Source of the DNA: CAVPCZ01 sp963779225
Lineage (GTDB): Bacteria; Bacteroidota; Ignavibacteria; UBA10030; UBA6906
Direction of reading: 5' to 3'
NCBI GenBank assembly: GCA_963779225.1
Contig: CAVZWW010000002.1
Span: 248,001 to 312,000, forward strand
Length of the DNA: 64,000 bases
A program made the translations under genes and the position numbers. This document shows positions 44,214-51,928 of this stretch, one piece after another; the stretch's first letter is position 1; the number at the start of each line of letters is the position of its first letter. Under the pieces are notes generated by a model. It did no database searches and had not been told where the DNA came from. It saw only the letters and a list, made by a program, of their open reading frames with translations.

Positions 44214-47033
44214 CTACAAATTGAGAATGATACCGAGATAAAATGATCGTGGTTCATTGTCATAAATCAAGAACGTCTGGTCAACGAGGAACGGCGGAAA
44301 TTCGTCGTACCACTGCAGTGAAGCCGGATTGGTTTCGTATTTCTCGATGTTGCGATTGATGTACGAGCTCCCCGACGAGGCAACGCTTGTCTGGAACACG
44401 GCCTGGTAGTTGTAAATCCGCTGATTGAAAAGGTTGAAGACCTCCGCGTACAATGTCGCATCAATACCGAAAAACCGGGGAATGCGCTTTGAGAGTTTCA
44501 GGTTTGTGTTATACTCGGTCGGGGTGCGTTTGTTGTTGATGACCCCGAGACCTTCCCGGTCATACGTATACGGACGCCCGCTCCGGACGGATGATGTCAC
44601 GGCCAGCGTTATCCTGTCCAGCAAGGACCCGGCATCTTCACCCGTGTAGAAGGAAATACGGGCGATGAGGTTGTGTGTACGGTCGAAATCAAGGATGATA
44701 TCCTTCGGGCCGGGCAACACCACGGCCTGGGTCCCTTCGGGAGGGTTCTCATGGTAGGTGGGGGAGGCGTTAAACGGCGTGCTGCTCTTCCCCGTGGCGA
44801 TGCTGTAGCTGTAACTCACCGTGCCGGCAACCCACCCCCTGCGCTTCGTGAGCGCTATCCGGAAACCCCTGATATCCGCATAGTCACGATTCACAAACGT
44901 CGCATACTGTGTCTGCTGGAGGTCATAGAAGAACGCGCGCTCGATAAGGTTCTTGACGTCTTTGTAGTAGCCGCTTACGTCAACCGTGAATCCCTCTCCC
45001 AGCCCCTGGGTCACACCGACATCGTAGCTGTTGGTTTCCTGGGCCTCAAGCCGGGGGTTGCCGATTTGCATATTGGCGAACCCCACGCGCGGAAGCCGGG
45101 ACGCAATGGTGTACTGAAAGGACGGACGCTGGACGAACGATCCGTAATTCAGATGGAAGACCGTCGACAGAGATACCGGGAAGGAAATGCCGATACGGGG
45201 CTGCAATTTCCCCAGCGTAGGGGTATCCTCCTGGGGTGCCGCCTCACGGTCATAGACATACGTGGAGTCGCTGGTGGGGACGCGGAACGGCGAATAGGGA
45301 TCCGTATAGTACGACACATTCTGATTCCACACATCCAGGCGAAGCCCGATATTCGCGATCATCCCTTCAAACTCCATCTTATCCTGCACATACACCCCCA
45401 GTTCGAACGGCTTGGCGGCATAGATCTCGTTTCGCTCTCCAGACGCCGACGTCAACCCCGTCCGGTTGTAAACGTCGATGTCGTAGACATTCACCTGCGC
45501 GCCCGCAAGAACCATGTGCGAATTCGTGAGCTGACTCGTAAACGAACCATCGAGCGAAAGGGTGCGGGTCTTTTCCTGGCGGAAATCATCATCAAACGAA
45601 CCGGCGACGAAGTTGTCCGGAACGTTGCTGTAGGGGTACGCCATGATCTTGCTCCAGTCGCCGGTGTACGTGCTGGTATCGATGATGGGAGATCCATCCA
45701 CGTAGTCGGTGACCAACCGGTTCAATTTTATTTCGTAGAATGTGCTCGGACTCAACGCATGGACAAACCGCGCGCCAAACTGCACGGTGGTGTTGTCCGA
45801 CTGACTTGTCCCGACCGCACGATCCCATATCCATCGATAAAACCCGTTGGTGCGGAGCGACCGGAGAATGTTTTCCCGTCTGTTGGAGTAGGCGCCGCTG
45901 AAGCGAATCGACATACCCGGGGCCATGTCGAACACCAGATTCCCCATCACCTGCCGGTTCACGTCCGGTTCAGGCGTGGGCAGGAAGAGCCATTCGGTTC
46001 CCGAGTGGGCGGCGAGGAAGAGACGCGCATTCTCCGAAAGGGGTCCGCCGATTGTCAGATCGCCAGAAAAATCCCAGAGGTTGTTGTACGTCCTGTTGAT
46101 ATCACGCCTTCCCTGATTCTTGTAGAGCGCATAGGCAATCTGCGACAACGTGGCCGTGTCCCGCCCGAAACGATTGTCAAATCCGTTGCCCACGGAGCTG
46201 TAAAACCGCGTCCCGCCGGTTCCCGTGGAATCGATCCCGGCCCATTTTTCAGGTGAATCAAGAAGCTGCAAATAGGGATTCGCCGCGGGATCATACACGC
46301 TCGGGCCGAAGTGTTTTTGTCCCGGCAAACGCGTCCTTACCTCCGCCCTCCCCGTCCACCGGTCACTCCTTCCCTCCTTCATCGAGATGTTCACCACACC
46401 TGATTGGGCATTGCCGAACTGCGCGCCGAAACCGCTCGTGATCACTTCCACTTCCTCCACCGCACTCATGATCGGGGCAAATGCACTGGAACTGTACAGC
46501 GGATTGACAATGCCCATGCCTGCGAGATTGTAGAGTTCCTCTCCTTCGCGGCCCCCACGGAAATGTCCATCGACGACGTCGGAGGAAAGGGAGAGCATGT
46601 CCGTGAGGTCACGAATTCCCGGTGTCAGTAAGACTTCGTCCGCGCGGATGATTTCACTCGACGAGGTCTTGTCCCGCTGCACGTCCGGCCGCTCGGCGGT
46701 CACCACCACCTCCTGCGCCTCTACCGCCGTCTGGGAGAACAGAAAGTTCAACGGTGTCGTCCGGTTGACGTTGACAATGACCTCCTGCTGCGTGAGGGTT
46801 TGATAGCCGACCATGGAGGCGGTCACCTCATATTTTCCGGGGGGGACATTCAGGATGAAGTAGTTCCCCTCCAGGTCGGTGGAGGCACCGAACTTCGTAC
46901 CCCGCACCACGACATTGACACCCGGAATCGCCTCCTTGGTCGAACGATCCCGGATCACTCCCGAGATCTTTCCGGCATCCTGAGCCCAGAGAGGAGCAGC
47001 TGCCAGCAGCAAGCACATCAGCACTCTCTTCAT
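44214..47033 (-). CDS. TonB-dependent receptor with CarboxypepD_reg-like domain
   Basis: A probable importer of uronate oligosaccharides. ATG 47033 follows AAAGGG at 5 nt; the open frame extends upstream to 47099 without support. The 939 residues contain a signal peptide (VLMCLLLAAAPLWAQ), a carboxypeptidase-regulatory-like domain (about 20-100, GVIRDRSTKEAIPGVNVVVRGTKFGAS), a plug (about 110-230, VEVITSGFGAQFGNAQSGVVNISMKEG) and a large barrel. No SusD-type gene is adjacent; the next gene encodes a large T9SS-like secreted protein. It sits in the middle of the lyase locus. Confidence 0.92.
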   Translation of the reverse strand: MKRVLMCLLLAAAPLWAQDAGKISGVIRDRSTKEAIPGVNVVVRGTKFGASTDLEGNYFILNVPPGKYEVTASMVGYQTLTQQEVIVNVNRTTPLNFLFSQTAVEAQEVVVTAERPDVQRDKTSSSEIIRADEVLLTPGIRDLTDMLSLSSDVVDGHFRGGREGEELYNLAGMGIVNPLYSSSAFAPIMSAVEEVEVITSGFGAQFGNAQSGVVNISMKEGRSDRWTGRAEVRTRLPGQKHFGPSVYDPAANPYLQLLDSPEKWAGIDSTGTGGTRFYSSVGNGFDNRFGRDTATLSQIAYALYKNQGRRDINRTYNNLWDFSGDLTIGGPLSENARLFLAAHSGTEWLFLPTPEPDVNRQVMGNLVFDMAPGMSIRFSGAYSNRRENILRSLRTNGFYRWIWDRAVGTSQSDNTTVQFGARFVHALSPSTFYEIKLNRLVTDYVDGSPIIDTSTYTGDWSKIMAYPYSNVPDNFVAGSFDDDFRQEKTRTLSLDGSFTSQLTNSHMVLAGAQVNVYDIDVYNRTGLTSASGERNEIYAAKPFELGVYVQDKMEFEGMIANIGLRLDVWNQNVSYYTDPYSPFRVPTSDSTYVYDREAAPQEDTPTLGKLQPRIGISFPVSLSTVFHLNYGSFVQRPSFQYTIASRLPRVGFANMQIGNPRLEAQETNSYDVGVTQGLGEGFTVDVSGYYKDVKNLIERAFFYDLQQTQYATFVNRDYADIRGFRIALTKRRGWVAGTVSYSYSIATGKSSTPFNASPTYHENPPEGTQAVVLPGPKDIILDFDRTHNLIARISFYTGEDAGSLLDRITLAVTSSVRSGRPYTYDREGLGVINNKRTPTEYNTNLKLSKRIPRFFGIDATLYAEVFNLFNQRIYNYQAVFQTSVASSGSSYINRNIEKYETNPASLQWYDEFPPFLVDQTFLIYDNEPRSFYLGIILNL

Positions 47034-47095
47034 AGGAACCCTTTGTAGTTGTGTGTAGACATCCCGCATTCCCGGCATGGCGGATACCCCCCCGT

Positions 47096-48316
47096 TCATG
47101 GTGTGAGTGTCACGGGGTACAGCACGATCGATCGCGCATTCTGTTTGTCCTCCGAAACAAGAGCCCGCGCCGCATCTCTGTATTTGTCATCCCCGTACAT
47201 TCTGGCCGCCGTGCGGAGACAATCGTGCAACAGCCCTGGTTCGAACGCCCTGATTTCCTGTGTCGCCCATTTCTTCTCACCCAGCGCGAAGGGGAGCAGA
47301 TAATCCAGCGCACGCCGTATGCTCCTTCCATCAGGTGTCTCAAAATGCCAAAGGTCTACACCGGCGCGTTGTGCAAGACCCGCCAGCGCAAACATGCCCT
47401 CAACATTCATCGCACTGTATCCCCAGGATCGCGTGCGCGCGAGCTCTTCCATCTGCCGGCCATCGGGTTCTATCTGTGCTGCAATCCGCATGGTTTTCGC
47501 CTCCCCGGCAACTTCCCTCGCGAGCTTGACATCCTGCACAAACATCGCAACGGACAGCACCTGGACGTCGTACCAGGTGCCATGGTTGTTCGAGGCATTC
47601 CTCTCTTGAATACCATTGGGACTTTCACGCAACCAGGTGAGATATGCCCTGCACCAGGTCACCATCCCGTTCTGATCGCCCGCCGTCCAGGCAGGCGATC
47701 CGGCAATCAACGCTATTCCATCCAGGACAAGAGAAATCGGACGCAGATCGATGATCCCGAATCCCCTCCCCTTCTCCAGCCCGGGAATTCCCTGAGCATA
47801 GTTCAGGTTCGGATTCATCCGCGTGGCCGGGTCGAGAAACCAGACACGAAGGAGTCGCGCCGCGTGCTCAGCATACTCTTCGTTTGTGGTGAAGAAGTAA
47901 CCGAGGGATAACACCTGGACAGCCTTCGCCAGGCGCCCGAAATTGTCATGGTCCGGGAGCATCGCCGCCTCCGGATTCACTTCCCCGTCCTTCCGGATGT
48001 ACGGATCTCCTTCCTTGTGATCCGGCCCGGGCCACCAGTATTTCCCCATACTCATGTAGTCGTGCTTATCCCCGCTGGGAGGCGTCCGCTCTTTCTCCAT
48101 AACGGAAACCGGCACAATGTTCAACGCCTTATCGGCCTCTTTGCGGATTTGCTTCACCGCTTTGACGTAAAGGCTGTTTTTCGCCGCGAGCTCTTTCTGC
48201 GCAGTGATAAGAGCGGCCGGATCAACGAACGCCGTCCGGGGATCTTCCCTCCCCACCGCCATTGTGGTCAGCAGGGAGAGAAGCAGAGCGACCCGCATCA
48301 GAGTTTGCACAGGCAT
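47096..48316 (-). CDS. Alginate lyase-domain protein (PF05426, PL38-like)
   Basis: An exported alpha/alpha-toroid lyase. I choose ATG 48316 (MPVQTLMRVALLLSLLTTMAVG), 5 nt after AGGA; the frame runs upstream through a tandem repeat. The 406 residues show KHDYMSMGKYWWPGPDHKEGDPYIRKDGEVNPE and NASNNHGTWYDVQVLS (Asn/His/Tyr near 245-250), diagnostic of the PF05426 alginate_lyase fold in its PL38-like branch. PL38 members act on polyglucuronate or polymannuronate, so a uronan endolyase role is likely. No T9SS domain is present, so it is probably periplasmic. Confidence 0.87.
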   Translation of the reverse strand: MPVQTLMRVALLLSLLTTMAVGREDPRTAFVDPAALITAQKELAAKNSLYVKAVKQIRKEADKALNIVPVSVMEKERTPPSGDKHDYMSMGKYWWPGPDHKEGDPYIRKDGEVNPEAAMLPDHDNFGRLAKAVQVLSLGYFFTTNEEYAEHAARLLRVWFLDPATRMNPNLNYAQGIPGLEKGRGFGIIDLRPISLVLDGIALIAGSPAWTAGDQNGMVTWCRAYLTWLRESPNGIQERNASNNHGTWYDVQVLSVAMFVQDVKLAREVAGEAKTMRIAAQIEPDGRQMEELARTRSWGYSAMNVEGMFALAGLAQRAGVDLWHFETPDGRSIRRALDYLLPFALGEKKWATQEIRAFEPGLLHDCLRTAARMYGDDKYRDAARALVSEDKQNARSIVLYPVTLTP

Positions 48317-48418
48317 GGTGTTCCTTGTCTGCATTGGTTTGCCGTCAGTTGCCTGAATCAGTGTTCCGTTCCTTGCACGCACCGGTTTGCCGTTCACTGC
48401 CCGTATCGGTACGCCGTC
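48299..48418. repeat. Five tandem copies of a 24-bp repeat spanning the PL38-like start
   Basis: On the minus strand, blocks of exactly 24 nt begin at 48418, 48394, 48370, 48346 and 48322. The shared core is RACGGCAAACCG followed by a GCARG-like end. Translated in the lyase frame each block gives eight residues (DGVPIRAV, NGKPVRAR, NGTLIQAT, DGKPMQTR, NTMPVQTL) with no stop. The array fills the whole eda-lyase junction, and the lyase start codon and ribosome site lie in blocks 4-5. Confidence 0.9.
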
Positions 48419-48419
48419 C

Positions 48420-49388
48420 CTATGGCGCCACGAGGTGCACGGCAAAGCCGGCGATATCCAGATCCAGATAGGCCACATGCGGCTTTCCCTGCTTCTCTTC
48501 GAGCGTTCCCGGAATAACTTTGACGCCCTGACGGTCGAAATACGCGATCGCCCGGTCCAGGAAGTGTGTCCCGAGAGCAAGGTGACCCTGCGTACCGCGT
48601 GATGGTCCTTTCCGGAATTCCGCAAAACTCCCTGCGAAGTGGGATGAAGAGGTTTCGCGTGAAGGGAGATGGAGCAGTGTCGCCAGACGCTGCGCGACCG
48701 TCGCTGCCTCGTCCGGGCTGCCGCAATTGATGCCGACATGTGCCAGGTGGAACCCGAGCATGGTGGCTACCGCTTTTGCCGACAGCGCCGTGATTTCATC
48801 GAACCTGCCTGCATTGATCAACTCGGGTTTCACCATCCAGCTGCCGCCGCAGGCAAAGACGCGCGGAGATTTGAGATATGAAAGCAAATTTCCCTCATCA
48901 ATGCCGCCTGTGGGGACAAACTTCATCCCCTTGTAGGGGGCGCCGATGGCATTCAGATAGGACAATCCCCCCATCGGTTCGGCCGGGAAGAATTTCACAA
49001 TATTCAGACCGAGCTCGAGCGCGGCTTCCACATCGGAAGGAGTCGCCACGCCCGGCGTAATAGGGATCCCTTTTTTCTGACAATGTTCAACCACCTTCCG
49101 GTTCAAACCCGGGGCGACAATGTACCGGGCACCGCAGGCGATGGCGGTATCCGCCTGCTCTGTGGTCAGGACAGTTCCCGCCCCCATCAACATGTCGGGT
49201 ACGGATGCGGCAATCTGTTGCATCGCATCTTTGGCCGCCGCCGTCCGGAACGTAATTTCGATACACGGAATACCTCCCGCCAGCAGAGCACGGGCGAGCG
49301 GTACGGCATGTGCCGCATCATCGATGGCCACTACGGGCACAATGCCCGTGAGGCCGATGGTTTGCAAGGTTGTGTTCACAAGAATCAT
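48420..49388 (-). CDS. eda: KDPG aldolase fused to a C-terminal VOC-like domain
   Basis: Cleaves 2-keto-3-deoxy-6-phosphogluconate to pyruvate and glyceraldehyde-3-phosphate. Residues 1 to about 212 form the class I aldolase: Glu44 in CIEITFRT, the Schiff-base Lys132 in NIVKFFPAE, and FACGGSWMV. Residues from about 215 (MLGFHLAHVGINCGSPDEAA) to 322 form a glyoxalase/VOC-like domain ending AYLDLDIAGFAVHLVAP. This extended form exists in other bacteria; the extra domain's role is unknown. No clear ribosome site is seen before ATG 49388. It follows kduD by 23 nt. Confidence 0.92.
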   Translation of the reverse strand: MILVNTTLQTIGLTGIVPVVAIDDAAHAVPLARALLAGGIPCIEITFRTAAAKDAMQQIAASVPDMLMGAGTVLTTEQADTAIACGARYIVAPGLNRKVVEHCQKKGIPITPGVATPSDVEAALELGLNIVKFFPAEPMGGLSYLNAIGAPYKGMKFVPTGGIDEGNLLSYLKSPRVFACGGSWMVKPELINAGRFDEITALSAKAVATMLGFHLAHVGINCGSPDEAATVAQRLATLLHLPSRETSSSHFAGSFAEFRKGPSRGTQGHLALGTHFLDRAIAYFDRQGVKVIPGTLEEKQGKPHVAYLDLDIAGFAVHLVAP

Positions 49389-49411
49389 CCGAATTGTTGA
49401 GTTGAGTGTGA

Positions 49412-50167
49412 TTACCGCGCCATCCAGCCGCCATCCACCACCAGCACATGCCCGTTCACGTAGTCGGACGCTTTTGACGCGAGAAAAACCGCCGCACCCT
49501 GGAGGTCCTCAGGCATCCCCCAGCGTCCTGCGGGAATGCGTTCGTCGATCGATTTCGTCCGGACAGGGTCCTTGCGGAGGTTGGCGGTGTTGTTGGTAAC
49601 CATGTAGCCGGGCGCGATCGCGTTGATATTCAACCCGTACTGCCCCCATTCGTTGGCCAACGCCTTCGTCACCTGCGCCACAGCCCCCTTGCTCGCCGCG
49701 TATGACGGCACCGTGATCCCGCCGCTGAAACTGAGCAGGGAGGCGATATTGATGATCTTCCCGGCCTTCCTTTTGATCATGTCACGGGCGACGGCCTGGC
49801 TCAGGAAAAACACCGTCTTGGCGTTTATGGCCATGACATCGTCCCAATCCTGTTCGGAAAAATCCACGGCCGGGGTCCGGCGGATGATGCCCGCATTGTT
49901 CATCAGGATGTCGATGTGACCGAACTCTTTGAGTGCCGTTTCTACAACCTGAAGGATAGAAGCCATTTGCGACAGATCGGCGACGATGGGAAGAGCCCGG
50001 CGGCCCAGTGCCTGGACACGGTCGCGCGTCTCGTTCTGCTCCACTCTGTCCACCAGCACCACATCCGCCCCGGCTCCGGCAAAACCGAGAGCGAATCCCT
50101 GCCCGAGACCGGTCCCGGCACCCGTGACCATCGCCACTTTACCCGTGAGATCAAAAAGATTATGCAT
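49412..50167 (-). CDS. kduD: 2-dehydro-3-deoxy-D-gluconate 5-dehydrogenase (KduD)
   Basis: An SDR that reduces 2,5-diketo-3-deoxygluconate to KDG with NAD(P)H. ATG 50167 (MHNLFDLTGKVAMVTG) has GAGG at 5 nt; longer frames upstream are shadows of the MFS gene. The 251 residues show the cofactor motif TGAGTGLGQG, NNAG (about 90-93), and catalytic Ser143, Tyr157 and Lys160 (SYAASKG). APGYMVTNNT and the AGRWGMPEDLQGAAVFLAS segment match KduD. With kduI, kdgK and eda it completes the DKI to KDPG route. Confidence 0.94.
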   Translation of the reverse strand: MHNLFDLTGKVAMVTGAGTGLGQGFALGFAGAGADVVLVDRVEQNETRDRVQALGRRALPIVADLSQMASILQVVETALKEFGHIDILMNNAGIIRRTPAVDFSEQDWDDVMAINAKTVFFLSQAVARDMIKRKAGKIINIASLLSFSGGITVPSYAASKGAVAQVTKALANEWGQYGLNINAIAPGYMVTNNTANLRKDPVRTKSIDERIPAGRWGMPEDLQGAAVFLASKASDYVNGHVLVVDGGWMAR

Positions 50168-50177
50168 GCTGTCCTCT

Positions 50178-51464
50178 TTAATGAGAAGGTGAAGGCACCG
50201 CAACCCGACCGATTCTCCCTGAAAAGAGAAATACCATCGCCGTTCCGAGTGGAACCAGCAGGGCGGCAAGGAAAAAGAAGAGTACATAATCCACAGAGGT
50301 GATGACCGGAACCATCCAGGTCGTAATCAGCACACCGGCTACGGCGCTGGTGCCCCCGAGACCTGCAAGCGTTCCCACGGATTTGCCCGAGAAGAAGTCG
50401 CTCGGCAGTGTCTGGATGTTGTTGATGACGATCTGGTAACCGAACAGCGCTATCGCGATAAGCAGGACCGCCATCAGCGGCTCCGCGGCAAATGCACTGA
50501 GGACCAGGAGCGGACACATGATCGCGCCGCCGATCACGATCGCCCACTTCCGGGACTTATTGACCGACCACCCGCGTTTGATCATATATCCCGAGAACCA
50601 CCCTCCGGACAGGCTTCCGGCCGCCGCGCCGACATACGGTACCCATGCGAACAGGCCGATCTGCTTGATATCAAATCCGAATTGTTCTGCAAGATAGATC
50701 GGCAGCCAGTTGACGAAAAGCCACCAGATGGGATCGATGAAGAAGCGGGACGCAATGACCGACCAGCTTTGCCGGTAGGACAGCAGTTCCCGCACGGTGA
50801 GCGCACGGTCCTGCTCCGGAGACACACTATTGCCCGCGGCACTCCGCCCTCCCAGGATATGCTCCCGCTCTTCCTCGGTCACCCACGGATGCTGTTCCGG
50901 CTTCGCCCGGTTGACAAGCAGCCAGGGAATAATCCAGAGCAGGCCGAGCGCTCCGACCAGAATGAACGTGAGCCGCCAGCCCACCAGGAGGTACAATCCC
51001 GCAATCACGGGCGCACTCAAGACCGCTCCCAGCGACGCGCCGGCGTTGAAGATGCCCTGTGCCAGAGCACGTTCGGTGGAGGGGAACCACTCCGCATTGG
51101 ACTTCGTTGCACCCGGCCAGTTACCCGCTTCGCTGAACCCGAGCATGGCGCGTACCACGCTGAAACTGAGCAACCCGCGCGCCAGGCCGTGCAATCCGCA
51201 CGAGATCGACCAGAGGACGATGGTGATGACGAACGACATGCGTGTCCCCATCCAGTCGAAGAACTTCCCCGAAACCCCCTGCCCCACAGCGTACGCGACC
51301 ATGAACGCCGAGATGATCATCGCCAGCTGGTCCTTCCTCAGGTCGAGGTCGACTGAAATGTTGGACCACATGACGGTCAGTGAATTCCGGTCGATGTAGT
51401 TGATGACCGTCGCTATGCCGATCAACGTGATGATCCACCAGCGTACGCCCTTTACCTTCCGCAT
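50178..51464 (-). CDS. MFS transporter, hexuronate (ACS/ExuT-like) family
   Basis: A 12-helix inner-membrane symporter of 428 residues. The start MRKVKGVRWWIITLIGIATVINYIDRNSLTVMWSNI and the motif GKFFDWMGTRMSF (between helices 2 and 3) with GFSEAGNWPGATKSNAEWFPSTERALAQGIFNAGASLG are typical of anion:cation symporters such as ExuT. It would import hexuronates or unsaturated uronate monomers released in the periplasm. AAAGG lies 8 nt before the ATG. It sits between the cupin (4 nt) and kduD (10 nt), clearly in the operon. Confidence 0.92.
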   Translation of the reverse strand: MRKVKGVRWWIITLIGIATVINYIDRNSLTVMWSNISVDLDLRKDQLAMIISAFMVAYAVGQGVSGKFFDWMGTRMSFVITIVLWSISCGLHGLARGLLSFSVVRAMLGFSEAGNWPGATKSNAEWFPSTERALAQGIFNAGASLGAVLSAPVIAGLYLLVGWRLTFILVGALGLLWIIPWLLVNRAKPEQHPWVTEEEREHILGGRSAAGNSVSPEQDRALTVRELLSYRQSWSVIASRFFIDPIWWLFVNWLPIYLAEQFGFDIKQIGLFAWVPYVGAAAGSLSGGWFSGYMIKRGWSVNKSRKWAIVIGGAIMCPLLVLSAFAAEPLMAVLLIAIALFGYQIVINNIQTLPSDFFSGKSVGTLAGLGGTSAVAGVLITTWMVPVITSVDYVLFFFLAALLVPLGTAMVFLFSGRIGRVAVPSPSH

Positions 51465-51468
51465 CTGC

Positions 51469-51849
51469 TTAGCCTTTCACAGGAATGAAGTCCTCGCGGA
51501 CGGGCGTGAACACATCGACGAGCGTACCCCGTTCCAGCGCAACCACACCATGGTCGATATCGGGGGGAATGAAGAAACAATCTCCGCGTTTCAGCACCCG
51601 TTTCTCTTCCCCCACCTGCACCTCGAAGGCCCCTTCCGTTACGTAGGTCACCTGACGATGCGGGTGGCAATGCACATAACCGATCGAGCCTTTCTCGAAT
51701 TCCACCCGGACCAGCATCAGATGCGGATCGAAGCCCAGAATCTGCCGCCGTACACCCTCTCCGACGTCTTCCCAGACGATGTCCCCGGAAAGAATGTGCC
51801 CCTCACGGGCAGGAAGTTTTTGTACCATAGTCCACATGTTCTCCATCAA
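51469..51849 (-). CDS. kdgF: KdgF-like cupin protein
   Basis: A 126-residue single-domain cupin. The metal-site pattern is YVHCHPHRQVTYVTEGAFEV (His-x-His...Glu-type) and DCFFIPPDIDHGV. KdgF proteins promote linearisation of unsaturated 4,5-uronates from pectin and alginate to the ketouronate, linking lyases with DEH reductase or KduI. The size, motif and context fit. The start is taken at ATG 51849; two further in-frame ATGs within 18 nt are possible and no strong ribosome site separates them. Confidence 0.82.
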   Translation of the reverse strand: MMENMWTMVQKLPAREGHILSGDIVWEDVGEGVRRQILGFDPHLMLVRVEFEKGSIGYVHCHPHRQVTYVTEGAFEVQVGEEKRVLKRGDCFFIPPDIDHGVVALERGTLVDVFTPVREDFIPVKG

Positions 51850-51928
51850 TTAACGGATGTGAATACTCTTCGAACCTCTGCATACAGCAGGGCGTCAGCG
51901 TACAGCCTTCCATGCGCACCCCCCGCGC

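Noticed and set aside
44673..46256. 527-codon plus-strand open frame opposite the TonB receptor
   Set aside because: Mirrors the receptor coding sequence, lacks a ribosome site and recognisable domain.
48299..48418. Reading the 24-bp array as a CRISPR
   Set aside because: Units are contiguous with no unique spacers, only five copies, and no cas gene is nearby.
48317..48739. N-terminal extension of the PL38-like lyase to 48739
   Set aside because: The extra residues come from the repeat array and the end of eda; ATG 48316 has a ribosome site and begins a signal peptide.
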